The translations under genes were made by a program, and so were the position numbers. Below are positions 46,497 through 54,282 of a stretch of 64,000 nt of DNA, one piece after another. Source of the stretch: Mucilaginibacter lappiensis (GTDB lineage Bacteria > Bacteroidota > Bacteroidia > Sphingobacteriales > Sphingobacteriaceae); the NCBI RefSeq assembly GCF_900155965.1, contig NZ_FTMG01000003.1, positions 490,547 through 554,546 on the forward strand. The letters run 5' to 3'. The notes beneath the pieces are model-generated. The model was not told where the DNA came from. It ran no database searches and saw nothing but the letters and a program-made list of their open reading frames with translations. Position 1 is the stretch's first letter. Every line of letters begins with the position of its first letter.

Positions 46497-47024
46497 ATGG
46501 CCGAAATCAATTTTAACTATCATCCCCAATTTTTTACCGCAACTATACTGGAATGGAAACCGCTATTACAGACTGATGCGTTTAAAGATATCATCATCAA
46601 AAGTCTTTTATTTTTAGCCAATGAAAAAAGCATTGTTGTTTATGGTTTTGTGATCATGCCAAATCATATTCATTTAATATGGCAGATTCAGGATGGTTAT
46701 AAACGGGATGTTATTCAAATGCGTTTTTTAAAGTTCACCGCACAACAATTCAAATTTAAATTATTGGATACTGACGATGCTAGGCTATCCTTATTTTTAG
46801 TAAACGCTAAAGACAGACAATATCAATTTTGGGAAAGAAATTCATTGAGTACTGATTTATGGAGTCCGGGAGTGTTTACACAAAAGTTGGATTATATACA
46901 TAACAACCCGCTTCAACAAAAATGGCAATTAGCTACTTTACCGGAAGACTATAAATATTCATCAGCAAGGTTTTATTTGACAAATGAGGATAGTTTTGGA
47001 TTTCTGAAACATCATAATGAGTAA
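46497..47024 (+). CDS. REP-associated tyrosine transposase (RAYT)
   Basis: 175 residues of the IS200/RAYT single-strand transposase class (Y1_Tnp fold). The HUH metal motif is NHIHLIW (about residue 56) within VYGFVIMPNHIHLIWQ, and the catalytic Tyr is in KLDYIHNNPLQQKW (about 130). RAYTs are single-copy domesticated relatives of IS200 transposases that recognise nearby REP palindromes and are thought to disseminate them. Six full palindromes flank this gene within 1.05 kb, in both orientations. No insertion-sequence ends or passenger gene are present, so it is a RAYT rather than a complete IS200 element. Codon use looks like its neighbours. Confidence 0.9.
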   Translation: MAEINFNYHPQFFTATILEWKPLLQTDAFKDIIIKSLLFLANEKSIVVYGFVIMPNHIHLIWQIQDGYKRDVIQMRFLKFTAQQFKFKLLDTDDARLSLFLVNAKDRQYQFWERNSLSTDLWSPGVFTQKLDYIHNNPLQQKWQLATLPEDYKYSSARFYLTNEDSFGFLKHHNE

Positions 47025-47036
47025 AAGCATAGTGGT

Positions 47037-47247
47037 ATTTGTTGGTGATAACACAGCAGTATTTGTTGGTGACAACACCAACAAAGTGCGGGTGTGAGTG
47101 ACAAAGCCAACAAAGCGCGACAAACATGGTGCTATTTGTTGGTGACAAGACCAACAAAGTGTGGGGTGCGGGTATTAAATTTTTACTTCGAAGATTATTT
47201 AAAATAAAAATCTTCTTACCGCCCGTTGTTGGTGTTGTCACCAACAA
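47037..47247. repeat. REP palindrome cluster downstream of RAYT
   Basis: A half palindrome (47037-47052, TTGTTGGTGATAACAC), a perfect copy (47063-47084, loop ACAA), a copy with one arm mismatch (47136-47157) and an inverted copy (47226-47247, loop TTGT) just before the VOC stop codon. Spacers include degenerate half-sites such as AAGCCAACAAAG. Confidence 0.85.
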
Positions 47248-47266
47248 TTTTCGCCAACAAGCATAA

Positions 47267-47656
47267 TTACTTTTCGTAAAATTCCAGCGGCAGGCCATCC
47301 GGATCGGCAAAAAAGGTAAAACGTTTGCCGGTAAATTCATCAATGCGAATAGGTTCTGTGATAACGCCATTAGCCTGTAAACCATCAATCGCCTCATCAA
47401 TATCATCAACCTCGAAAGCGAAGTGACGTAAACCGGCAGCTTCGGGCCTGGATAAACGGGCAGGCGGCTCCGGGAAGGAAAAAAGCTCGATCTGGTACTG
47501 GTTGCCCACTTCCAGATCGAGTTTATAGGATTGCCGCTCCTCGCGATAAACCTCTAGCAATATTTTTAAACCCAGTACCTCGCTATAAAAATGCTTCGAT
47601 TTTTGGTAATCGGAACAAATAATGGCGATATGATGTACCCGGTTCAGTTTCAGCAT
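47267..47656 (-). CDS. VOC-family protein, YaeR/GloA2-like
   Basis: 129 residues with two beta-alpha-beta-beta-beta modules of the vicinal oxygen chelate fold. LNRVHHIAIICSDYQKSKHFY carries the first metal His, RHFAFEVDDIDEAI the second, and FADPDGLPLEFYE the C-terminal Glu. It resembles E. coli YaeR, a glyoxalase-like protein whose substrate is not established. Its ATG overlaps the purL stop codon by one base (TAATG), so the two are translationally coupled. Its 3' end is duplicated at 46340-46433. Confidence 0.85.
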   Translation of the reverse strand: MLKLNRVHHIAIICSDYQKSKHFYSEVLGLKILLEVYREERQSYKLDLEVGNQYQIELFSFPEPPARLSRPEAAGLRHFAFEVDDIDEAIDGLQANGVITEPIRIDEFTGKRFTFFADPDGLPLEFYEK

Positions 47657-49878
47657 TATTCGCCTAATATGGAGTGTAATACGTTGCTGTGAACCATTTT
47701 CAGGTCGGTAACATGACCAAAGGGCTCTTCGTCAACAGTCAGGGAACCATTGTTCACGGTACCCAGCAGGCTAAATTCAACATCGCTGGTGGCCATAAAC
47801 TCAATAAAGCGTTCCTGCTCTTCAGGGGCTACGGTTACCACTACCCTGCCTTGTGCTTCACCAAACAGGAATGCATCCTTACGGATATCACTGTCTGTTT
47901 CGATATCAAAACCTAAACCATTTGGCATAGACGACTCTAACAGATTAATATATAAACCACCATCAGCCACATCATGTGCCGATTCAATCACACGGTGTTT
48001 GATCAATCCTTTTACGGTTTGCTGCATCTCATATTCCTGATCAATATCAAAATAAGGTGCAGGTGCTTTTAGTATTTTGTGCCATGAAGCCAAGTACTGT
48101 GATGAGGCAATATCATTCACCGATTCGCCGATCAGGTAGATCAGGTCGCCGGGTTGTTTAAAATCGGCGGTCATGATGTTTTCTACATCTTCCATTACAC
48201 CCAGCATACCGATAGTTGGCGTCGGGAATACCGAACCACCATCTGCCGACTGGTTATAAAAGCTCACATTACCACCGGTAACCGGGGTTTCGAACTTACG
48301 GCAGGCATCACCCATACCTTTTATGGCGCTTACAAACTGCCAGTAAACTTCAGGATTATAAGGGTTACCAAAGTTTAAGCAGTTGGTGATAGCCACAGGC
48401 TCGCCGCCTGCACAGGTAATATTACGTGCAGCTTCGGCAACGGCTATGGCAGTACCTTTATAAGGATCGGCATATACGTAGCGCGAGTTACAATCTGTAG
48501 TTAACACAATGGCTTTATCGGTATCCTTAACCGCTACCACGGCTGCATCGCAGGCCAGGTTGGCGGTCATGGTTTGTACACCTACCATGCTATCGTACTG
48601 GTCGGTTACCCAACGTTTGGAAGCCAGGTTAGGGTGTGCAGCCAAATGCTCGGCTACTTCAACCAGGTTTTCAGGTTCTTTAACATCATCAATGTTGAAC
48701 TTCTGATTCTCGGCAAAGTAAGCAGGCTCGCGGTATTCGCGTTCGTAAACCGGTGCGCCGCCACCTAAAACAAGGTCATCAGCAGGTACGTCGGCAACCA
48801 ATTCGCCGTTCATGAAATACTCTAAACGTTTGGTATCGGTCACCTCGCCTATCACGGCGCAGTTCAGATCCCATTTATCAAAAACAGCTTCTACTTCTTT
48901 TTCGCGGCCTTTATAAACCACAATCAGCATACGCTCCTGTGATTCAGACAGCAAAATTTCGTAAGGCTTCATATGATCCTGTCGGGTTGGCACTTTATCC
49001 AGATCGATACGCATACCATGCTCGCCTTTAGCGCTCATTTCGGAGTTGGAGCAGATGATACCGGCAGCGCCCATATCCTGCATACCTACTACTGCGCCGG
49101 TTTTAATCACTTCTAAAGTAGCTTCCAGCAATAGTTTTTCCTGGAAAGGGTCGCCTACCTGAACGGCAGGAAGATCGTTCACCGAATCGGCAGTAATATC
49201 TTTGGATGCGAATGCCGCGCCATGGATACCATCTTTACCGGTTGCAGAACCTACTATATATACCGGGTTACCTACGCCGTAGGAGGTTGCCGAAACGGTT
49301 TCGCCCGCTTTTACAATACCTGCCGACATGGCGTTCACCAGCGGATTTACATTATAACAATCGTCAAAAAACAGCTCGCCGCCCACAGTTGGGATACCGA
49401 AGGCATTGCCGTAATGACTGATACCTTTTACCACACCTTTTACTAACCATTTGGTTTTATCCAGGCTCAAGTCGCCAAAACGCAGGGAATTGAGCTGCGC
49501 GATAGGACGTGCGCCCATGGTAAATATATCCCGGTTAATACCGCCTACACCGGTGGCAGCGCCCTGATAAGGCTCTAGGGCTGATGGGTGATTATGCGAC
49601 TCGATCTTGAAAGCGCAGCCAATGCCATCGCCCAAATCAACCAGACCGGCATTTTCTTCACCAGCTTTAGCCAGCATACGCGGACTATCCTTAGGCAAAG
49701 TTTTTAGCCAAGTGATGGAATTTTTATACGAACAGTGCTCGCTCCACATTACCGAAAAAATAGAAAGCTCGGTAAAGTTGGGTACGCGGCCCAATATTTC
49801 TTTTATACGTTCAAATTCTTCGGGTAATAAGCCTAAATCTTTGGCGGTTTCAACGGTGGTTAATTCCTGGTGCTCCAA
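47656..49878 (-). CDS. purL: Phosphoribosylformylglycinamidine synthase subunit PurL
   Basis: 740 residues, the small PurL form that needs separate PurQ and PurS. Motifs: [11 protein letters not shown] (catalytic His region), [66 protein letters not shown] and [14 protein letters not shown]. It catalyses the ATP-dependent amidation of FGAR to FGAM, the fourth step of purine synthesis, using ammonia from PurQ. No purQ or purS gene is in this window. It is the first gene of a unit with the VOC gene downstream, with a promoter box at 49908-49915. Confidence 0.96.
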   Translation of the reverse strand: MEHQELTTVETAKDLGLLPEEFERIKEILGRVPNFTELSIFSVMWSEHCSYKNSITWLKTLPKDSPRMLAKAGEENAGLVDLGDGIGCAFKIESHNHPSALEPYQGAATGVGGINRDIFTMGARPIAQLNSLRFGDLSLDKTKWLVKGVVKGISHYGNAFGIPTVGGELFFDDCYNVNPLVNAMSAGIVKAGETVSATSYGVGNPVYIVGSATGKDGIHGAAFASKDITADSVNDLPAVQVGDPFQEKLLLEATLEVIKTGAVVGMQDMGAAGIICSNSEMSAKGEHGMRIDLDKVPTRQDHMKPYEILLSESQERMLIVVYKGREKEVEAVFDKWDLNCAVIGEVTDTKRLEYFMNGELVADVPADDLVLGGGAPVYEREYREPAYFAENQKFNIDDVKEPENLVEVAEHLAAHPNLASKRWVTDQYDSMVGVQTMTANLACDAAVVAVKDTDKAIVLTTDCNSRYVYADPYKGTAIAVAEAARNITCAGGEPVAITNCLNFGNPYNPEVYWQFVSAIKGMGDACRKFETPVTGGNVSFYNQSADGGSVFPTPTIGMLGVMEDVENIMTADFKQPGDLIYLIGESVNDIASSQYLASWHKILKAPAPYFDIDQEYEMQQTVKGLIKHRVIESAHDVADGGLYINLLESSMPNGLGFDIETDSDIRKDAFLFGEAQGRVVVTVAPEEQERFIEFMATSDVEFSLLGTVNNGSLTVDEEPFGHVTDLKMVHSNVLHSILGE

Positions 49879-49907
49879 TGTACTATTGTTTTATTTGAAA
49901 GGATGCG

Positions 49908-49945
49908 CAAAAGTAGGAAAAAACGGCGAAAGCTGAAAGCCAAAA
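49908..49945 (-). promoter_or_regulatory. Probable purL promoter
   Basis: On the minus strand TACTTTTG (49915-49908) fits TAnnTTTG, with TTTTG (49945-49941) 25 bases upstream, somewhat longer than the usual spacing. It is about 30 bases before the purL start codon. Confidence 0.5.
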
Positions 49946-49968
49946 GGCGAAAGGTTTTGACTCGTTCC

Positions 49969-49998
49969 GGGGTCGGGTTTCGGGTGGCGGGGTTCGGG
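49969..49998 (+). other. G-run cluster with G-quadruplex potential upstream of purL
   Basis: Five runs of three or four G with 2-4 base spacers: GGGG-TC-GGG-TTTC-GGG, then TGGC-GGGG-TTC-GGG. It is a GC-rich island in AT-rich DNA. The rest of 49999-50368 shows no gene; an 11-bp inverted repeat ACACTTTTTAA/TTAAAAAGTGT lies at 50159-50205. Confidence 0.5.
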
Positions 49999-50368
49999 CG
50001 CCGGAATGGTTAGCGTATTTTTATCGCCTTAAAATCAAACTTATAAAATTCAAACTGCAAATACTTCTTAAACCTTTAATTTTAACATTTTTCCGTTCGA
50101 AACTGGATGAAAATCCAATCAAAACCAGCTCAAAACTTTATCAAAACCATCCATTTTAACACTTTTTAACAAATTTCTGATGGGTTTTAAAACTTTAAAA
50201 AGTGTCAAATAGTTGATATTCAAATAACTACATACCAAACGGTTGGTTTTTACGCCTCTTTTGGAGAAAGACAATTATGTTTTTCAAACAGGACTAAAAG
50301 TCGAATTGGCTTACTTAAATATACAAAAAATGTTTGGGGGCTGCAATGGAGGAATATACATATTTAAT

Positions 50369-50400
50369 CTAATGGTGCGATGATAACACCACACCATTAG
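50369..50400. repeat. Hairpin downstream of qorB-like gene
   Basis: Perfect 9-bp arms CTAATGGTG and CACCATTAG around 14 bases. It shares ATGGTGCGATGATAACA exactly with the hairpin at 51820-51846 on the other side of the qorB/hxlR pair. Confidence 0.65.
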
Positions 50401-50418
50401 GTTAATAATTCAAACAAC

Positions 50419-51285
50419 TTAAATTTGATAAGTGCTAGTCAGGAATTCCTTTAGCCCTGATGCTTTTCTTCCTAATAGCTTTTCCAGATCGCTCCGGTGG
50501 GTATCCAATTCTCCGTTAGCTATTGCTGTTCCGAAGCCTGCAAGGAAAGAAGCGTTTTCTTTGGGAACGCCTGCCTTTACAAGCGCATCAATATATGTTT
50601 CCGCATCAGGCTTATGATATTTGATGCTTTTACCCGTGATCTCTGAAATCATTCCTGCAATGTCTTCAAATGAATAGGTTATATCCGCCGCTATGGCGTA
50701 TTCTTTATTTTCATGTCCGGGAGTTGTCAGCACAACTGCTGCTGCCTCCGCCATCTCTGTCCGGGCAACAAAAGGTGTTCTACCATCTCCGGCAGGGAAG
50801 AAAATGCCGCTTTCAAAAATCTTGTCACCCAAAAACAGAGGGATCACATCTGCATAAAGCGTGTCGTTTAGTAATGTGTAAGGGATACCCACTTCTTGAA
50901 GATAATCAGCTGTGTCGCGATGAATATGGCTAACGTACGGAATAGCAGTTTCATCAAAGCTTTTAATATCAATACCCGTATAAACTATATGTTTAACGCC
51001 ATTGTCTTTAGCGGCATTGATAACGTTTTTATGCTGAACAAGTCTGTCCACCATTTCGTTGGAAGAAATAAGCAATAGCTTGTCGACACCCTGCAAAGCA
51101 TTTTTAAGAGAATCATAATCGTTATACTCACCAATTTTTATCTGAACACCTTTATCTTTTAAATGAATTGCCTTGTTTTCATCCCTTACTAAAGCGGCAA
51201 TTTCGTTAGCCGGAATACCTTTGTTGAGAAGCGATTCAATTGTCGCGTTTCCTAAATGTCCTGTTGCACCTGTAACTAAAATCAT
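50419..51285 (-). CDS. NmrA-like NAD(P)H-binding protein, QorB-type quinone reductase
   Basis: 288 residues, atypical short-chain dehydrogenase fold. MILVTGATGHLGNATIESLL is the NADP-binding GxxGxxG motif. VKHIVYTGIDIKSFDE and HRDTADYLQEVGIPYTLLND match the QorB/YtfG type of NAD(P)H:quinone oxidoreductase. LLISSNEM is the conserved strand-4 region. It likely reduces quinones or senses the NADP(H) state. It is divergently transcribed from an HxlR regulator, the same arrangement as E. coli ytfG-ytfH, which supports the call. Confidence 0.83.
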   Translation of the reverse strand: MILVTGATGHLGNATIESLLNKGIPANEIAALVRDENKAIHLKDKGVQIKIGEYNDYDSLKNALQGVDKLLLISSNEMVDRLVQHKNVINAAKDNGVKHIVYTGIDIKSFDETAIPYVSHIHRDTADYLQEVGIPYTLLNDTLYADVIPLFLGDKIFESGIFFPAGDGRTPFVARTEMAEAAAVVLTTPGHENKEYAIAADITYSFEDIAGMISEITGKSIKYHKPDAETYIDALVKAGVPKENASFLAGFGTAIANGELDTHRSDLEKLLGRKASGLKEFLTSTYQI

Positions 51286-51322
51286 AATTTGTATACTTAG
51301 AATTAATACTTATTTTTGTTTG

Positions 51323-51379
51323 TTACGCAAAGTAACTAATAATGATTTCAAAAAGTAACTTGTTACCTTTTGGTAACCA
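51323..51379. promoter_or_regulatory. Candidate HxlR operators between qorB and hxlR
   Basis: GTTAC-GCAAA-GTAAC (51323-51337), GTAAC-TT-GTTAC (51356-51367) and GGTAACC (51373-51379), with GGTAACC again at 51391-51397. All are built from the half-site GTTAC/GTAAC, which suits a dimeric winged-helix regulator. Confidence 0.55.
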
Positions 51380-51408
51380 TGAAAATAGTGGTAACCTAAA
51401 CGTGACTA

Positions 51409-51747
51409 ATGGATAATAAAGTGGAAAATAAAGTAGAAAATAATTCTTGCCCATTTACGGCTACCATCGCTTTAATTGGGGGCAGATGGAAAACAATCAT
51501 CATATTTTTGCTTCTGGATCATACCAGGCGCTTTGGTGAAATAGCGGCACGAATGCCTTCCATTTCAAGAAAAGTGCTAACCGAGCAGCTGAAAGAACTG
51601 GAAAGTGATGGACTAATTAGCCGGAAGCAGTACAAAGAAATTCCACCCCGTGTAGAATATTCGCTAACAGAATTGGGCCAGAGCCTTAAACCGATATTAA
51701 CTGATATGGCAGCCTGGGGCCAGGAAAAATTATTAGATACGGTGTAA
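51409..51747 (+). CDS. HxlR-family winged-helix regulator
   Basis: 112 residues. CPFTATIALIGGRWKTIIIF is the HxlR opening, with the conserved Cys that acts as redox sensor in some members (HypR, QorR). The winged helix follows: RRFGEIAARMPSISRKVLTEQL, then LESDGLISRKQY and the wing PPRVEYSLTELGQSL. It probably represses or activates the divergent quinone reductase gene in response to quinones or electrophiles, and itself, through the GTTAC sites between them. N-terminal residues contain two VENK-type repeats (DNKVENKVENN). Confidence 0.9.
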   Translation: MDNKVENKVENNSCPFTATIALIGGRWKTIIIFLLLDHTRRFGEIAARMPSISRKVLTEQLKELESDGLISRKQYKEIPPRVEYSLTELGQSLKPILTDMAAWGQEKLLDTV

Positions 51748-51767
51748 TATAATACTTGCCTGTGATT

Positions 51768-51935
51768 GGTGTTATCACCAGACCACTATTTACGTTTTTC
51801 ACCTAACGCTTTATTAATGTATGGTGCGATGATAACATCGACCATAAGCTAAGAGGCCTGTCAGGCTGAGCTTGCCGAAGACTCGCGCGCAGAGGCCCTG
51901 CTCACCATGCTTCGACGGCGCTCAGCATGACAGCC
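51768..51935. repeat. Three palindromes downstream of hxlR
   Basis: TGGTGTTATCACCA (from 51767), a hairpin at 51820-51846 (TATGGT...ACCATA with inner CGATG-ATAA-CATCG), and a long REP-like repeat at 51853-51935 whose arms read TGTCAGGCTGAGC and GCTCAGCATGACA. The last resembles the repeat at 63597-63675. The 308-base gap to the next gene holds no gene. Confidence 0.65.
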
Positions 51936-52055
51936 TTCCGTTTCAAATTAACAATACTAAGTCAGCAACACGTCAATAACAACGCGTTATTTGGTTAGAC
52001 AAAAGTTTGTTCCGATCTTTGAATTAGATGTTTAAACATTTATTAAAATAATCAA

Positions 52056-53078
52056 ATGGAAATAGGAATAGACAGCTTTGCCTCGGCGATGTACGGCAGT
52101 AACGAATTGAGCAGCGTGGATGCCATGGAACAATTACTGGACCGCATCGCCTTTGCCGATGAGGTTGGTCTGGATGTTTTCGGTATCGGCGAACATCATA
52201 AAAAGGAGTTCCTGGATTCGGCCACAGCGGTGATCCTGGCTGCTGCCGCGGCACGAACCAAAAATATTAAACTCACCAGCGCAGTAACGGTACTCAGTGC
52301 TGCCGATCCGGTGCGGGCATACCAGAGCTTTGCCACCTTAGATCTCATATCCAAAGGTCGTGCAGAAATGGTTGTTGGCCGGGGATCATCTGTGGAAGCC
52401 TATCCCCTGTTTGGTTTTAACCTGGACGATTACGACGCATTATTCAAAGAAAAGCTGGATCTGTTACTCAAAGTGCGTGACAATGAATTTGTGACCTGGT
52501 CGGGCAAATTCCGCGCGCCTTTAAACAATCGCCCCGTATATCCAAGGGCATTACAAGAAAAACTACCCATTTGGCTGGGTGTTGGGGGCACGCCGGAATC
52601 ATTTGCCCGTGCCGGAACATTGGGATTACCATTGATGGTAGCCGTGATAGGCGGAGAAACGCATCGGTTCCGTCCCCTGATAGATCTGTATCGCGAAGCC
52701 GGTAAAAGAGCGGGTTTTACACCCGATCAGTTAAAAGTTGGGCTGCATTCGCCAGGCTTTGTTGGCGCGACCAATGAACAAGCCATAGCCGATTATTACC
52801 CGGGTTATGCGGAGCTGTGGACCAAATTAGGCAGAGAACGTGGCTGGCCGCCGGTAACCAAAACGCAGTTTGACAGCCTGGTGGCCCCAAAAGGTGTACT
52901 TGTAGTTGGCGGACCAGAACAGGTAGCCGAAAAGTTATTGCGCCATAGCGAAGCGCTGGGCGGCGTGGATCGTTTTACTTTCCAGATGGATAATGCCGGT
53001 TTAACGCATGCCCAATTAATGAGTTCTATTGAACTCATCGGTAAAAAAGTAATGCCGTTGGTGAATTCGGTTAAATAA
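52056..53078 (+). CDS. Luciferase-like (LLM class) flavin-dependent oxidoreductase
   Basis: 340 residues, TIM-barrel of the bacterial luciferase-like group. MEIGIDSFASAMYG, VGLDVFGIGEHHKKEFLDS and SAVTVLSAADPVRAYQSFAT are typical. RAEMVVGRGSSVEAYPLFGF binds the flavin phosphate, and PIWLGVGGTPESFARAG lies in a later strand. Members use reduced FMN or F420 to oxidise small compounds. F420 is not expected in Bacteroidota, so FMN is likelier. Substrate unknown. It is monocistronic and followed by a large structured repeat. Confidence 0.85.
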   Translation: MEIGIDSFASAMYGSNELSSVDAMEQLLDRIAFADEVGLDVFGIGEHHKKEFLDSATAVILAAAAARTKNIKLTSAVTVLSAADPVRAYQSFATLDLISKGRAEMVVGRGSSVEAYPLFGFNLDDYDALFKEKLDLLLKVRDNEFVTWSGKFRAPLNNRPVYPRALQEKLPIWLGVGGTPESFARAGTLGLPLMVAVIGGETHRFRPLIDLYREAGKRAGFTPDQLKVGLHSPGFVGATNEQAIADYYPGYAELWTKLGRERGWPPVTKTQFDSLVAPKGVLVVGGPEQVAEKLLRHSEALGGVDRFTFQMDNAGLTHAQLMSSIELIGKKVMPLVNSVK

Positions 53079-53095
53079 CTCAAAAAAGACTTGGT

Positions 53096-53473
53096 GTCCC
53101 CTCAGGGTCTCCTGAAAGTTTAAGTTAACCATAAAATCTAAATATGAACTAAAGAGTCCCCGGAAGGCAAGTTCAGGATCAGGAGACTCCGCAGGAGTCC
53201 GGTATTTCTTTAGATTTTATCTATAAACAGGTGGCCTCTCTGAGGCCGAATGGTACTCCAGGTATACTGATTATAGTATAAAGCATTGCCGGCCCCAGCG
53301 GTGCCACCTGTTTATAGCTCTAAAAAAGCACCTTCTTTGGCTCCGTAGGTGCCTCCCGTTGAAATTTCAAGTTGATCAATTTTGTGGGTTAACTTAAACC
53401 TGAAAGGGACCCTGAGGTTCTCTATAGACCAGCCAATACCTCAGGGGGCCTCTAAGAGAAACCCTGAGGGGAC
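53096..53473. repeat. 378-bp structured intergenic element with perfect terminal inverted repeats
   Basis: GTCCCCTCAGGGT (53096-53108) faces ACCCTGAGGGGAC (53461-53473). Inside lie stem A (53118-53130 with 53387-53399), stem B ATAAAATCTAAA/TTTAGATTTTAT (53131-53142 with 53209-53220) and stem C CTATAAACAGGTGGC/GCCACCTGTTTATAG (53221-53235 with 53303-53317). These give a multi-branched order A B B' C C' A'. Small hairpins GACTCC/GGAGTC and GCACC/GGTGC fill the branches. No protein is encoded; a short frame at 53382 is repeat-derived. Confidence 0.75.
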
Positions 53474-53520
53474 GAAAGCTAAAGAACTTATTTTCTACAC
53501 ACCGCTTATACACATTATGC

Positions 53521-53597
53521 CATTGCAGGGGGAACGACGAAGCAATCTCGTCATATGCATAAACGCGAGGAGATTGCTTCGTGCCTCGCAATGACAT
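53521..53597. repeat. Dispersed palindromic repeat (GAAGCAATCTC family)
   Basis: CATTGCAGGGGGAACGACG then AAGCAATCTC faces GAGATTGCTTCGTGCCTCG then CAATG across about 20 bases. A piece of the same family borders the repeat at 45428-45457. It is followed by a TTGATTCTTAATTCTTGAC word repeat at 53602-53622. Confidence 0.7.
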
Positions 53598-53681
53598 AGT
53601 TTTTGATTCTTAATTCTTGACTCCTGCACAATAAATTGAAAAGCTATCTAAAAATGCAGAAATTGTAACCAAAATCAACAT

Positions 53682-54167
53682 ATGGAAATATCCGTACAAA
53701 GTTTTCTTACTCATACGCAGCTCCATGCGGCTTATCAATTATGGAATGATGAATACCCTGAAAAACTACAATACCAAAACATCAACGACTTTAACGGTTA
53801 CCTGGACAATCTGGGAAACAAACAATATTTTTTGTTAATCGATGAGGATGACATACTCCAAGGATGGTCAGCAACTTTTTTACGCAATAACGAGCGATGG
53901 TTTGCCATCATTTTAAACAGCAAAGTTCAAGGAAAGAAATACGGGACTAGGATATTGAATGAAATAAAAAAACACGAAACCCTTCTAGCTGGTTGGGTTA
54001 TAGATAAAGAAGGGGAATTAAAATCAAACGGAAGCAAATATGCGTCGCCACTGGCATTTTATATCAAAAATGGCTTTAAAGTACTGGAGGACTACCGGAT
54101 TGAATCTGAAAAATTATCAGCAGTAAAAATCAGCTGGCAATCCGGTAGCATTTCTATGTACCAATGA
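53682..54167 (+). CDS. GNAT-family N-acetyltransferase
   Basis: 161 residues. The acetyl-CoA binding loop is KVQGKKYGTRILNEIKKHE (Q/R-x-x-G-x-G/A type, slightly diverged), and ASPLAFYIKNGFKVLEDYRI is the C-terminal GNAT motif B with the conserved Tyr/Phe and GF. FLLIDEDDILQGWSATFLRN is the central strand pair. It acetylates an unknown amine substrate. It stands alone, convergent with the MBL-fold gene, and ends in a 27-bp perfect shared terminator. Confidence 0.72.
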   Translation: MEISVQSFLTHTQLHAAYQLWNDEYPEKLQYQNINDFNGYLDNLGNKQYFLLIDEDDILQGWSATFLRNNERWFAIILNSKVQGKKYGTRILNEIKKHETLLAGWVIDKEGELKSNGSKYASPLAFYIKNGFKVLEDYRIESEKLSAVKISWQSGSISMYQ

Positions 54168-54210
54168 TGCCAAATGGGTAAACGGACCACGGATTGAAAT
54201 ATTCGTAGAG

Positions 54211-54269
54211 ATAAACCTTTAATAAACAAAGCCCCTCTTTTGGAGGGGCTTTGTTTATTAAAGGTTTAT
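54211..54269. terminator. Bidirectional terminator with 27-bp perfect stem
   Basis: Arms 54211-54237 and 54243-54269 are exact reverse complements around a 5-base loop, with core AAAGCCCCTC/GAGGGGCTTT and AT-rich ends. It lies between convergent GNAT and MBL genes and serves both. Confidence 0.85.
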
Positions 54270-54282
54270 TGGGACAAATGGA

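Noticed and set aside
46497..47024. Complete IS200/IS605 insertion sequence
   Set aside because: No tnpB, no defined ends or TTAC-type target; the surrounding REP palindromes fit a RAYT.
46211..47247. CRISPR array
   Set aside because: The repeats are palindromes of about 22 bases at irregular spacing and in both orientations, around a RAYT gene; no Cas genes.
53382..53597. Two opposing short frames at the end of the structured element
   Set aside because: Both cross the inverted repeats and encode no recognisable protein.
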